Source: Sipunculus nudus (Eukaryota; Annelida; Sipuncula; Golfingiida; Sipunculidae). From it: a DNA stretch of 64,000 bases. Of the stretch, positions 13,531 through 53,523 are shown in pieces (position 1 is the first letter of the stretch; every line of letters begins with the position of its first letter). The position numbers and the translations under genes were made by a program. The notes below the pieces were generated by a model, which saw only the letters and a program-made list of their open reading frames with translations, searched no databases and was not told where the DNA came from. Where the stretch lies: contig CM049308.1 of the NCBI GenBank assembly GCA_026874595.1, forward strand, positions 22,235,867-22,299,866, read 5' to 3'.

Positions 13531-15140
13531 ACTATTCCAAGATATCAACCAACAATATCCAGTCAACACTTTTGAAAGACATCCACCAACATAGTCCATA
13601 CTATTCTAAGATATCCACAAACAACATCCAGTCCTCACTATTCCAAGATATCCACCAACAACATCAAGTCTTAGCTGTTCAAAGAAATCCACCAATGTTG
13701 AGTCCACAATATTTCAAGATATCCACCAACAACATCCAGTCCTTACTATTCCAAGATATCCACAAACATCATGCAGTCCTCACTATTCCAAGACATCCAC
13801 CAACAGTATCCAGTCCACACTGTTCCAAGACATCCACTAACACCCAGTCCACACTATTCCAAGACATTCATCAACATCCAGTCCACACTATTCCGAGATA
13901 TCAACCTTCATAAAACAAGTCCACACTGTTTCAAGACATCCACCAACATCCTGTCCATACTGGTCTAAGATATCCACCAGCATCCAGTCCTCAGTTCCCA
14001 AGATATGCACCAACAACATTTAGTCCACACTGTTTCAAGACATCCACCTACAAACAGTCCATGCTGTTCTCAGAAATCCAAGACACCATCAGGTCAACAC
14101 TATTCTAAGATATCCATCAAGATCCAGTCCACACTGTTCCAAGACACACACCAACATCCAGTCCAAACTATTGAAGCTATCAACAAACAGTTCACACAAT
14201 TCAAGAAATCAACTTCCAGTCCATATTATTCCATGATATCCACAAACCACATCCAGTCCATACTATTCAAAGATATCAACCAACAACATCTAGTCCACGC
14301 TGGTCCAAGACATCCACCAACATCCAATACACACTATTCCAAGATATCAACCAACAACATCCAGTCCACGCTGTTCCAAGACATCAACCTTCAACATCCA
14401 GTCCACGCTGTTCCAAGACATCCAAAATCAACATCTAGACCACACTGTTACAAAATATCCACCAAAAACATCAAGTCCACAATGTTCCAAGACATCCACC
14501 ATCAACATCCAGTCCTCACTGTTTCAAGATATCCACCAACAACATCACATCCACGCTGTTCCAAGACATCCACCAACATCCAGTCCACACAATTCCAAGA
14601 CATCCACCAACATCCAGTCCACACTATTCCAAGAAATCAATCATCAACATCCAGTCCTCACTATTCCAAGATATCCACCAACAATATCCAGTCCTCACTA
14701 TTCCAAGATATTCACCAACAACATCCAGTCCAAGTTGTTCCAAGACATCCACCAACATCCAGTCAAAGCTGTCCCAAGACATCCAACATCAACAAACCAA
14801 TCAACACTGTTCCAAAATATCCACCAACAACATCCAGTCCATGCTGTTCCAAGACACCAACCTTCAACATCCAGTCCACACTGTTCCAAGACATCCACTA
14901 TCAACATCCAGTCCTCATTATTTCAAGACATCCACCAACATCAAGTCCACGCTGTTCCAAGACATCCACCAACAATATCCAGTCCATGCTGTTCCAAGAC
15001 ATCCACCAACAATATCCAGTCCACACTGTTCCAAGACATCCAACAACATCAAGTCCACACTATTTTAAGACATCCACCAACAACATCCAGTCCGCACTAT
15101 TCCAAGACATCCAACAGCATCCAGTCCTCACTATTCCTAC
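13531..15140. repeat. Minisatellite zone B: 34/37-bp monomers
   Basis: The same monomer family as zone A in another variant: ATCCACCAACATCCAGTCCA followed by CACTATTCCAAGAC (34 bp), with a common +3 variant reading CAACAACATC. The middle monomers of zone A are missing. These monomers contain almost no stop triplet in any forward frame. Long open frames therefore appear here, the longest at 14005-15213 (402 codons), encoding a degenerate HQQHPVHTVPRHPPTSSP-type repeat. I attribute the frame to repeat composition: it has no splice context, no promoter, and no conserved domain. Confidence 0.9.
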
Positions 15141-15470
15141 ACAGTCCATGCCCCCTGTCTGTGTTCTGTACCACAGCATTCCTGAACATCTAGTCCATGT
15201 CCATTTTCTGTGATCTATTCTACATCCCCCAACATCGTCCAAGCCCACATTCTGTATTCTGTTAAACAGCATCCCCCAACATCCAGTCCTTGCCCACTTT
15301 CTGTATTCCAATGCCCAGAATCCACCCCCCAACCCCCCCCCCCCTGCCGCCGCCCAACATCAGTCTGTGCCCACTTTTAGTATTCTATTCCCCAGCATAG
15401 CAACCTCCAGTTCTTGCCCATTTTCTGTATTCTATTCCTGAGCATCCCCCAAAATCCAGCCCATGCCGAA
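15141..15470. repeat. Minisatellite zone C: degenerate units of about 60 bp
   Basis: The array decays into longer units with the theme CAACATCCAGTCC, then GCCCACTTTCTGTATTCT, then CAGCATCCCCC, repeated about five times with much divergence. A C-rich tract (about 15326-15357) lies inside. It shares the CATCCAGTCC word with zones A and B and looks like the old edge of the array. Confidence 0.7.
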
Positions 15471-16400
15471 TTACTTTCCGCTTTTCAACCATTGCACACC
15501 CCCGATATGCTTCTTAATGATCCTCTTGCACCGCCATAAAGTGTGACCAATATAAGAGACAATTCAAATTGAAATTTCACAATGACTAAGAATGCATTTC
15601 ATTTTAAATCTTTCAAGTATGGCCCAGGCATATTTATGACAAACAAGTTGTTAATAACAAACAGTTTGTTGTAAATTTGTTCATAAAATTTATTACAGCA
15701 TAGTATCCCATGACATAATTTAGACCATGTACTGTACAAATAAAATAGACAAATAAACAGCATTATAATAAGGACTAACTTGGAATAAAAATCAAATTTT
15801 CACCTTTCATCTTTCTGTATCATTACCTGTTTGTTTTATCCACATATGAAAGAAAATGTTACAGTATTTGTGGGAAAAAAAATTAGAGTCATTGCTATTT
15901 ATGTGTGCTAGGAGTTAAGTTTAAAGAGACACCTAGTGGTGGAAACTGAAACAAAATTGCCTGACCAGAACACTTATCACCCTGTGATATCATTGCTGGT
16001 CATTACCTGCAGTGACACCTGTTGGCAAAAATGAAAAGCAGTTATCTGTGACAACAAGTAACAACTCAATGTACAAAAACAAACAATAAAAAATACCTGT
16101 GATAATCTGCATATATTTATATATATATATACATATGTTACTTTGATTACTGTGTACCTTGGGTTGAAATTACTTTTTGGATTTGTGAACACAGCACCCA
16201 ATCTACTTGAAATTCTTTACGAAAAATAACACAGGAGCTTTCTCGCCTGAATTACAGTAAACAGTCATACAGCCAAATATGACCGACTAACATGTGACAA
16301 ATGTCAACTCACAAGCCCCCGATCCTAAAATTCAGAGAGTTATTACACCAAAAATATTACACAATTTTTACACAATCTTTACAATACTGTCCTCATAATA
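15471..16400 (-). other. SYVN1 3' UTR and flank
   Basis: Lies 3' of the SYVN1 stop codon on the minus strand. AATAAA on the minus strand at 15694-15689 is a plausible polyadenylation signal and would give a 3' UTR of about 700 bases. A short (TA)n run lies near 16113-16131. No other gene is visible. The minisatellite begins within about 230 bases of this signal. Confidence 0.45.
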
Positions 16401-44601
<28,201 letters not shown>

Positions 44602-45145
44602 TTTCACTGTGGTTCCTCCCTTCCCCAGTATTAGTGCGCTAGTGCCTTCCTCCAAAACAACCGACGTGTTCATCCGGTATCGCGAGAAAATACGCGAGTA
44701 CACATGCACCTAACGTGAACAACCTCCAAACATATTACACGGACCCCTGACACCAAAACCGATCTTGTCTGCCGTACAGAACTTTTATGTTTTTTTTAGA
44801 ACGTTGTAAATAAGATAATATTTGTCCGCCTCCAGTTCAAGAAATTACTCGTTCACTCGCAATTTATTACATGTGACAACGAATGTTGTAATATTACATT
44901 AGTTATAAAGTAGATAAGACAAATTATATAAGAATGAGATAAGCAATGAACCCCTAATTTAGGTGTATACAAGTAGAAAACGTAGTAAAATATAGTACGA
45001 ATTTAACGAGTTTATAAATAATTTATAAATCACAAGGTTTTTTTTCATTTTAAGGATAAAATGACCGTAAACGTATTTTCAGGTTGTATCATAGACCTTT
45101 ACAAGTAGTAATATTTACGTAATGGAGTTGTTCAAAGGCGAATAA

Positions 45146-45148
<3 letters not shown>
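44602..45148 (-). promoter_or_regulatory. SYVN1 5' flank
   Basis: No TATA box is obvious. About 60 bases upstream of the start codon is GACGTG (44663-44668 on the plus strand), a core shared with unfolded-protein-response elements; one short match is weak evidence. Two in-frame ATGs at 44709 and 44673 would have to lie in the 5' UTR if translation starts at 44601. Confidence 0.3.

Positions 45149-45208
<60 letters not shown>
45149..45208. repeat. (TA)n microsatellite
   Basis: Uninterrupted TA run between SYVN1 and H1. Confidence 0.95.
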
Positions 45209-45213
<5 letters not shown>

Positions 45214-48200
45214 GCTTCGCTTGGAGAGCAGAATAAATAACATTGAATAAATGTTCAGAATGAAGCTTCCCCGTTTGTGAAATTTGGCACAAAATATTAG
45301 AAAAAATGATCAAAGTGCAACTTTGTCAGAGAGAAAGACCGATACATATCGCGTCCCTTCTCTGTATTTTTTTGTGCTCTATAAATGAATTGTCAAAAAA
45401 ACTTTCATAGGAAAATCATTTTTCTGGTGTTTCTACCTTTATGAACAATTTAAAAGGAAAATTTTGACACGACCATATGAAACTCAAAGGCAGCAGATCT
45501 TATTTTGAAAGATTTATGTACCGACGTGAAAATGATGAATACACGCACAACTCATCATCAAAAGTTTAACAGCAATCTGACAAAGATAAGGCTTTCTTAA
45601 AATAAATTATAGTGAAACATTGTGTAATGTATTTTGAAAATAACATTGTATATTATGTTCTGAAAATAGAACGTACTATTATGTATCAGGGTCGTGCGCT
45701 GAAGGAAATTCCATGAAAGGCACTAACAGAGTTGAAACCATGTGTGTGTATGTATGTTTGTATGTATATATATATATATATATCTCCTAATGGGGAGGGT
45801 AACCCCTCATTACACAGTGTGTGTGTGGGGGGGATTAACTTAGGCCTATGTATAGTCAATGAAGAACGGTGGGTCATTTTCCTCGGTATGTATTTAACGA
45901 ATGTACACCCCTGAATGCACTGAAATATCATAATCTGTAAAAGGCTTTTAACCACCTAAATACCCCGTGCCCTGCATGTATACCTGTGTCCTTACAAAAG
46001 TCACGTTAAACGTCACACCTGGACATCTTGAGTACAGCACACCATGAATTTTTATTGTATCTGATGATTGTCAGCTGTGCTGCTAGACTAAATTGTAAAA
46101 TAACTTGGAAAATTTGTTAAGAAATGATAGCAATCCTTTACCAGATAGATTCACCAGAAATTTACTTGTGAATTAAAATTGCAGGAAAAGGCACTTTTGC
46201 ATTGATTTAGCCTTTAATTAAAGCATTTTTCATATTTCTTTCTAAAATTAAGTAAGGAAAAGGCATATTGATTCTCCGCTTTATGCTAATATTTTATTTT
46301 TATCTGAAATTTCGGGTGGGGGGGGGGGCAGCTGCCCTGCTTGGCCCCGAAGCAGACTGTCATGTGTATATATATATACACGGTGAAGTTGAAGGATGGA
46401 CAGCGAATCAAGTCGTGTGCGCATGCAATGGCATTGGCTATATGAATCCTGGCAAACAGCTGCTGGGTTCATTACGTGGCCTTCCGACCGGTCTTGTCCA
46501 AAATAGACTGGTTTCATCTCCCAGCTCTAATAACACAGTCACGGGAGTTCGGTTCGCTCGAAACATATATGCTGCTTTATATATATTCCCTACTGAGGAT
46601 ATAAATGATGATAACCAGTCCTGATTGCACAACAATTTATGAATAATTGACATAATATTATTTATTTTAGTCGTAATAATGAACTTGCCAAACTTTATTC
46701 AATATTGATGATTGACAGCGCAATGCTGAGAGTTTTTCTGTCCCCCCCTTTAAAAGATATGGCAATGGTTGTTGGGTTTCCACGCAGCCCCCTCCTTATT
46801 CATTACAATTGTGTGATTTTGTGGCATTACTACATTATATTTTATATGTTGTATCATATTAGTTACGGTATATTGTAAATGATCATATATTATATTAAAT
46901 TATAACTTCTCGATGAAGTATACAATATATTTTACATATTATTTTTAAAAACACATACACGCACACATAAATACATATATATGCACAAATTTATTAAGTA
47001 CATCAGTTCTTTTTATTATAAATGGACATTGGACTTAAATTGGTCTGAACTATGTTTATGCACCAATGTATAATTAATACAATGTCAATATATGCATGAT
47101 AGCACAGCTAATACTAACACATGACTGCTATATATTTGTGTGTTTGAATACATATGTGTGTGTATTAATTTATCTTCTGTTTTTCTGAAGAAAGAAAAAA
47201 CGCTTGGGTGCGTGCTCTATCTGACAAAAGCTTTGTGTGTGTGAGTGCTGTATCGGACGGTGAATAGCTTCATGGAAAACACTCAAATACGTTTTAATCA
47301 GGCGATATTTATTTGCAAAATAAAAGGGAAAGTAGTCTGTGTCACTGTCGTAAGTGGTGCAAATGCTGAACAGTGGTAAGGTCACGCTTGAAATCTGCGT
47401 CACTATTCTAATCTATAGAACCGCAGAAACTAAAAGTACAATTTTATTTCTGGAGAATGAAGAGCACTTTATGCTCTTGGTATCATGGGACATGTTTGCT
47501 GAGAAAACGTGCATGAGTGGGAGAATGCTCTAGTCATGAGTACCGAAACACCCCCCCCCCCCCCAGTTGAGGCTCATTATCTTCTAGCTGAGGACAAATG
47601 CCCCCCCCCCCCAAACCACTTTTTACAAGTAGGACATCCTCTGAGAATGTCATATGTTTCTTCCCTCCCATGCATAGACCCACCATATTTTGTGGATTAA
47701 AAAAATTGATGTATGAAAGTAAATGCTTTGTTTTCAACAAAATATTATTACGGTTATAATTAACGTTTGATTTATACGTCCAAACACATATTGAAGGCTG
47801 ACATACAATTCAGTGAGGGATTTGACGGGTGTAATATTCTAAATTTTCTTAATATGAGATGCATAGTAGAAATAAAATTGAGAATGTGATAAAACAATTA
47901 TCACTAACTGTAAAGATTGTTTTACTGCCCTTAAAAGTGCGGGGAACAAAAGTACTTTATCCCTCACCCCTCAAAAGTGAGGGTACATGGACGTCTCCCC
48001 CCGAAACGAGGCCCATGCTCTTATATATTAATGTTACTATATGACTATATATCTAGTTTAAATTTCCGAGGAGAGATATCATTATAACCTTATCAACTAT
48101 ATAGTGAAAAATTTTCACAGAGATAAGTTAACTTTTCGTATGCAGTTTCAAGGACGGTTGCACAGTGTAATTCTTGCTTGTAAGCATTATTATATTAATA

Positions 48201-48349
48201 TCATGTATTGTTCTCCTTGAATAATGAAAAGTGACTATTTAAACCTTGTTATACCCATCATACATACAATTCGCATTGGCTCGTCTTTTTTTTTTTGCTG
48301 AAAATAAAACGTATGCGTTGACCAGGGCTTAGATCTGAATGAAGTGGTT
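45209..48349. other. Gene-free interval between SYVN1 and histone H1
   Basis: No supported gene. Contains short TA/TG repeats (about 45750-45782), G-tracts (45828 and 46317-46328) and two C-tracts (47551-47564 and 47601-47612). The 118-codon open frame at 46268-46624 has no recognisable domain and overlaps a G-tract. Confidence 0.45.
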
Positions 48350-48365
48350 GGCCCTGAAAAGGGCC
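48350..48365 (-). terminator. Histone mRNA 3' stem-loop
   Basis: On the minus strand GGCCCTTTTCAGGGCC, a 6-bp stem with a 4-base loop, flanked by ACCAAA and ACCA. This is the metazoan replication-dependent histone 3' processing signal, about 31 bases after the H1 stop codon. A clear purine-rich downstream element was not seen. Confidence 0.96.
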
Positions 48366-48395
48366 TTTGGTGTGAGATGTTTTGTCAACACTGGT

Positions 48396-48929
48396 TTACT
48401 TCTTGGCTGCGGGTTTCTTGGCTTTCTTTGCAGCTGGCTTTTTAGCTGCGGGTTTCTTTGCCGGCTTCTTGGGCTTGGCTGCTTTCTTGGGGGACTTGGC
48501 CTTCTTGGCAGCTGGTTTCTTAGCCTTCTTGGGTGATTTCTTGGCAGCTGGCTTCTTTGCTTTCTTAGCAGCTGGCTTCTTGGCGGCGGTCTTGGGGCGG
48601 CCTGGCTTCTTGGCCTCCTTGGGTTTCTCGGCCTTGGCAGCCTGGCTCAGACGGAAGGAGCCGGCAGCACCAGTTCCTTTGACCTGAACCAGCTTACCGT
48701 CAGCAACAGACTTCTTCAAGAAGCGGCGGATGAATGGAGCCAGCTTGGCGGCGTCAGCCTTGTAGTTGGCGCCGATGTATTTCTTGATGGCGGCCAAGGA
48801 GGAGCCCTTGCGTTCCTTCAGAGACTTGATAGCAGCAACGACCATGGTGGCGACTGGTGGGTGAGTTGGTGCAACCTTAGGCTTGGCAGCCTTCTTAGCC
48901 TTGGCTGGTGCAGCAGCGGCGTCAGACAT
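48396..48929 (-). CDS. Linker histone H1
   Basis: 177 residues, intronless. A short Ala/Lys-rich N-tail precedes a winged-helix globular domain (about residues 23-96) starting [20 protein letters not shown] and including [10 protein letters not shown] and a GAAGSFRLS ending. A long C-tail follows, built from AKKPAAKK and SPKKAKK blocks with two SPKK-type sites. H1 binds linker DNA at the nucleosome dyad and compacts chromatin. The stem-loop, TATA box and H1 box together mark a replication-dependent gene expressed in S phase. No core histone gene lies nearby in this window, so it is solitary or at the edge of a cluster. The start at 48929 is the first ATG after the TATA box. Confidence 0.97.
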   Translation of the reverse strand: MSDAAAAPAKAKKAAKPKVAPTHPPVATMVVAAIKSLKERKGSSLAAIKKYIGANYKADAAKLAPFIRRFLKKSVADGKLVQVKGTGAAGSFRLSQAAKAEKPKEAKKPGRPKTAAKKPAAKKAKKPAAKKSPKKAKKPAAKKAKSPKKAAKPKKPAKKPAAKKPAAKKAKKPAAKK

Positions 48930-49010
48930 CTTAATGAGAAGAGAGCGGTATCCGAAACAGGACCTATAGACAGATAAAACTGAACTGATGTCCGAGCGTG
49001 GTCGAGCGGG

Positions 49011-49018
49011 TATTTATA
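49011..49018 (-). promoter_or_regulatory. TATA box of H1
   Basis: TATAAATA on the minus strand, 82 bases before the start codon, which places transcription start at about 48985. Confidence 0.85.
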
Positions 49019-49106
49019 GCTTCAGCGCCCGCGAGTGAGAACCTGAACGAAACACGCTGTATGAAATTGACAAGCGCTCAGCTATGCGGCATGGTTGACT
49101 CAAAAC

Positions 49107-49113
49107 TGTGTTT
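49107..49113 (-). promoter_or_regulatory. H1 box (AAACACA)
   Basis: AAACACA on the minus strand about 90 bases upstream of the TATA box, the position and sequence typical of H1 promoters. It supports cell-cycle-regulated transcription. Confidence 0.75.
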
Positions 49114-50793
49114 GTTGTCATATTTTATTTTCTCCATAACATACTCGCTATGTCAATTATCAGATCAAAATTGCAAAAATTTGTACCTGACAATTTTAGT
49201 TTCAATATAAGAAAGGAAATAATACATATAAATTTATCTTTTTAAATATATTTAGATAAAAACTTGAAACTTTTGTGTCCATTTGGCATATAAAATTATT
49301 TAATGCTAATTAAATTAACTAATTGTTGTATTTCTTTTGGTGATGTTTACACTAAATGAAAGTATAGGTTATACTCTCTTATTTGGTATACGAGTTTGCT
49401 TGGTAGGTCGCTATATTGTATCAAAAGTGGACGAATAAAAAAGATGAGAAACACACTGAAATTTTAGAATCCTGACACAGTGCGCCAAACCAACTGTTGT
49501 GATATTGACACATAAACAGAAATAAAGTATTAAATAACACGCACATTTCAGTTTCAGATAACTTTATACAGTGTAAAATTAACATTAATTGTTGTATTTA
49601 GGTTCAGGTATTTATATATATTCTATATTTATAAACATACAGATCGTGAAAGACATGGATATATAATACATTATGGTGGACAGTCACTCAGGAAATCGTG
49701 GCAGGACATCATGGAATATGTACAACATATATGGCGTTATTGATGCCTAAATTCCTTTATTCTGTATATGCATGTAGTGCTTTTTTCAAAGTAAAGTTTA
49801 TTTTATGGATTGAATGTCAAACATTAAATTATACACGGATGCCATCATTACTTATAATAAGTTTTATAATGAACTTACACCGTACATGTGTACAATATGG
49901 GTTTGAAGTTGGGGTGGGGAGAGAAGTACGGAATGCATGAGACTACATCACCACGACATAATCAGACAACAATGGAAATCTAACAAGGAGAGTGCTCAGA
50001 TAGCTACGGTGTTAATTGTCTTTCTGTCATATGGTTAATTAATTGGCAGCATCTCGCCAGCTTGTATTAGCTATACAGAGATAAATGTTGCACAGGCCGC
50101 TCTGACCCAGTCTCCCGCCGTGCATGGTGTGCGATATATATATAATTTACTTCTTTCATATATTCTGATAAAATATTTAAATGGTTAAAATGTGCTATTT
50201 TAAGATTTAAATATATTTCTCTTTAATATCATTACATAATTTTTATATTGTTTATACTTGTATTAATTTATTTCAACATTAATAAATATACTATCATGCA
50301 GAAAGAATACCACCAACTTTAAAGTTGATAATATTTTATGAGTCCAAAATTAAATTTAAAGGATCATTTGGCTCATTTTAATTGTTATTTTTTTGCCAAT
50401 GATGCCATACCTTAACCTGTTCAACACTTCAGTTCAAGATTACACATTAACTGGTCGAAAGCATGTTTTTTTTTAAAGGGAAATAAAAGGGTCCGCGAAG
50501 TTAGAAATTTAGAGGAAGATTTTAAACATATATATAACACTCTACAATCGACCTTTGACCTTACGGTATTCCCTGCCTTGGAATAGCCGGACGTCACGTG
50601 AATGGTATATATATATATATATAAAATAGACAAAGACAACTGTAATTGGAACATTAATTGTCTGGAGTCGGGGGGGGGGGTGCTCTTAAATGTATAACGA
50701 TGTAAACTCCGAGGAACGCATCAGTTTATTATAAACGTATTAAACATTGACCGGTGCGCGGCGAAACAAATAATACTGAATAAACAAGAAAAC
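49114..50793. other. Gene-free interval upstream of H1
   Basis: AT-rich sequence without a supported gene. Contains a short TA run near 50606-50621 and a G-tract at 50670-50679. Confidence 0.45.
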
Positions 50794-51200
50794 CAGTGGG
50801 GTCAATTTATATTGTGTTTGGACATGTGTGTGTGTGTTGGGGGGGGGGGTAATTATACACACATATATATATATACATATATGTATAAGTATCTGTTTGA
50901 GACATTATTTCATATTTGTATATTATACAAATAAGTATAAGGTTTAGAAACAAAGGTATTGAATTTCCAGTAGTTACAGGTTAATTCTAAACCAGGTTTA
51001 AATATATAATATTTCATAGCAAGCTCATAATTGGAACCAAAGTCTATAATGGTAATTATTAATATATTTTATTCCATTATATATATACTATTCTCTGAAT
51101 AGCGGGGGGGGGGGGGGCGTTGGGGTTGATTACACTGACCACCCCCCTTGCTAAAAAGTGGTATATATATTTACCTTCACCCCCTATATTGACGCCCCTG
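50794..51200. mobile_element. Small inverted-repeat element with G-tracts (copy 1)
   Basis: The left end CAGTGGGGTCAATTTATA and the right end TATATTGACGCCCCTG are inverted copies. Two G-tracts lie inside (50839-50849 and 51103-51116). The part with CTATTCTCTGAATAG, the G-tract and AAAAAGTGG matches the element at 54043-54300. No coding capacity: a non-autonomous DNA element. Confidence 0.7.
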
Positions 51201-52032
51201 AAGAAAACAAATTACAAAGGCCAATTAACTTAAATAAACATGTGTATACTCAGTCGGGTTTTTAGAGGGCGCGCTAACATTCGACCAAACATCTGGAAAT
51301 TAAATTAATGTTATTTAAAAAAGCATCGAATCTTGCGCCTCGCGCCATTTTTTTTTCATTTTGCCTCTATACTGCTGTATGCGAGAGTTATAAATACAGG
51401 GTCTGCTAACACTCCCGGCACAAGTGTTTCTCCTTGCCAGGAGTTGACCCCATCCCCCTCCCCCCCCCCCCCACCCACCCACTTTTCTAAGATCCCGTAT
51501 ACGCCTTTGGTATTTGATACTTTATATTTTATTAACATACAAAGGATGTCAGAGATTTCGGCAGGACCTATACTTATAAATTTTTGCATTAAGGTAACAG
51601 AAGGTGTTTAATTATATAAATCATAATTTATTTTTTGATTATGATAATTATATATGCCCATGCACATGCATATTTTTTATTCAATATTAATTATGCTAGA
51701 TGTAAACTGTATAAACATTAAACCGTTAAGTATACATTCGTAAATTTATCTTCAGAAAGCTTGTTTTTTATTTTGAATTTTCCAGCTATAGGCCCTATAT
51801 ATGGTTTCTGTTACACGTGCATTCATTTGTTATATTCAGGTTTAACCGGCTTTCTCGTTAAAATGATTTTTTATAATAATTTATTTTATATATAGATTGA
51901 ACAGTTTAAATTGTTAAACTGTTACGGACGATATGATTATATGTGAATAAATGTATGTATGTAAGTCTGTATATGTGTGTATATGTAGATGTGTTGGGGT
52001 GTGCATGAAAATAGCCACCTGTAACAGCTCAC
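51201..52032. other. Gene-free stretch with a C-tract
   Basis: No gene supported. A C-rich tract lies at about 51454-51481. Otherwise AT-rich. Confidence 0.4.
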
Positions 52033-52044
52033 AGTCGAATCAGA

Positions 52045-52175
52045 GTCATTAATGATTAGTGTATTTTGCGTAAAAAGGCCGATACTTGGGACTTCCTCTG
52101 TACACGTATATACCTAAACAAGGCAGTTCCCAGCATCGGCCTTTCTCTGCGCGAAATATACAAATAATGACTAAA
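52045..52175. repeat. Imperfect foldback hairpin
   Basis: The left arm GTGTATTTTGCGTAAAAAGG then CCGATACTTGGGACTTCC pairs imperfectly with the right arm, which reads in reverse complement TGTATATTTCGCGCAGAGAA then AGGCCGATGCTGGGAACTGCC. Arms of about 55 bases flank a short loop near 52103-52112. It could be a foldback element or a transcribed hairpin. Confidence 0.65.
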
Positions 52176-52199
52176 TCACCTGCATGTGCATGCGCGTGA

Positions 52200-52310
52200 T
52201 TTGTGTGGTGGTATGTGTATGTATATGTGTGTATATATGTATATGTTTGTATGTATGTATGTATGCACGTATATGTATAAATGCGTGGATGTATGAATAC
52301 GTGCATGAAA
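52200..52310. repeat. TG/TATG-rich simple repeat
   Basis: Mixed TGTA, TATG and TG units without a pure run. Predicted YTYIHT-like peptides on the minus strand are artefacts. Confidence 0.75.
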
Positions 52311-53114
52311 CTTTATTTAGTGAAGATTAAGTAAACCTATTCCATGTGCGTTTGTTGTAGACTTTCATCCAGATCCCAGTCTTTGCCCTGATTTGGTTGG
52401 CTGGTACACATGTGACATCATGGACTGAATTTTATAAACAACCCAGATCTAGTAATGCATGTTGTTTTTATTGTCTGCTGAAAATTTGGGAGTGACAGTA
52501 GCAGAAATACTGTGCTTTTACTGAGATCTAGAATTTTTAGTCACAGGGGATTTTCCAGTGTGTGACGTCACTGCCGAGTTGACAGTGCTGATATAGATGT
52601 GCCAATAGTTTTTAACAAATCACACAACCTCATGTTTTAGTGGTAAAATATATAGAAAAAATGTTTTTCCTCCAGGAATCGGGCCCATTTTATGGAATAT
52701 ATGTTACCTATGTTAATATTTGTTTTCATAACCAATTATGTTACATGATAATACAATGAGATTTGGAATACGTTTGCTTGACCTAAATTACATGTGGCGC
52801 TATTAGGCTTACATCATTATATACAATGTGAACAGGAACCAGTCTATGGAATATATTAGCGGAGACTGAAACCTATTTTTTGCCTTTATAAGGAGTACAC
52901 TATTTTAGATGTGTGATTCTGTAAATATGATTTGAGTAAAGTGCACAAATATTTGTTCGGCGGTTTCCGAGAAAAAAAAAACATAGTAACATAAGGGCCA
53001 ATTCTTGCTATCGAGACAAAACAAGAAGATATAGGCCTAGAAGATTATAAGTAGTAGAATATAATACCTACAAGAAAGGTGCAAAATGCACTACAGTTGT
53101 TGAAATGATGTACG
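52311..53114. other. Gene-free stretch
   Basis: No gene. About 52830-53010 has scattered similarity to the 3' flank of the P450 gene at 57466 onward (GGAACCAGTCYATGGAA and GTGTGATTYTGTAAATATGA-like words). Confidence 0.35.
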
Positions 53115-53523
53115 TACTGTGGTTGGTTTCATATTTTTTTGGGTTAAAATTTCGCGATTTTCAAATTTTCGGTGTTTCGCGACCTAGGGTTCTATTTTCG
53201 CGATCTTACAATACAAAAGACCTATACACAAAGTATAACCATTATTATGTGAATAAATTAAATCAAATATATAAGTGCACAAAACCTTATTAACAAAAAT
53301 ATTGTATTTTTAATTGCAAAAAAAATTGAAAAATCTGATATTATCAAAATATCAATCTTTGAACATACATGAACTATTATTATTCGCACTGTCAGCATTT
53401 TACTTTCCAACTTTTCTTCAGCGATGGGAACTCTTATTTACGAAGATTTAATTTTCGCGACAATTCTTATTTCTCGTATATCGCGAAATTGAAACCCTCG
53501 CGAACAAAAAGGCATCCACAGTA
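53115..53523. mobile_element. TACTGTGG/CCACAGTA inverted-repeat element
   Basis: Begins TACTGTGGTTGG and ends GCATCCACAGTA. Just inside, TTTCGCGATT and its counterparts TATCGCGAAATTGAAACC and CTCGCGAAC form a CpG-rich inverted pair in an otherwise AT-rich element of 409 bp. The outer TA dinucleotides fit a TA target duplication, as in Tc1/mariner-type elements, but the superfamily is inference. Confidence 0.75.

Noticed and set aside
7577-15140. CRISPR-like regular repeats
   Set aside because: Repeats are directly contiguous diverged monomers with no unique spacers, in a eukaryotic genome.
14005-15213. 402-codon open frame rich in His, Pro, Ser and Gln
   Set aside because: Lies wholly inside the minisatellite; other forward frames are also open there and no promoter, splice site or domain supports translation.
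44663-44668. Unfolded-protein-response element upstream of SYVN1
   Set aside because: Only a six-base GACGTG core; no full UPRE or ERSE consensus was found, so it is not called as a site.
44602-44709. N-terminal extension of SYVN1 by 36 residues
   Set aside because: In-frame but unlike any SYVN1 N-terminus; the start at 44601 matches the family and has a favourable -3 base.
46268-46624. 118-codon open frame between SYVN1 and H1
   Set aside because: No recognisable domain, includes a G-tract-encoded glycine run and a TA-encoded run, and a competing frame exists on the other strand.
48382-48687. Plus-strand open frame of about 100 codons over the H1 gene
   Set aside because: Antisense shadow of the Lys/Ala-rich H1 tail.
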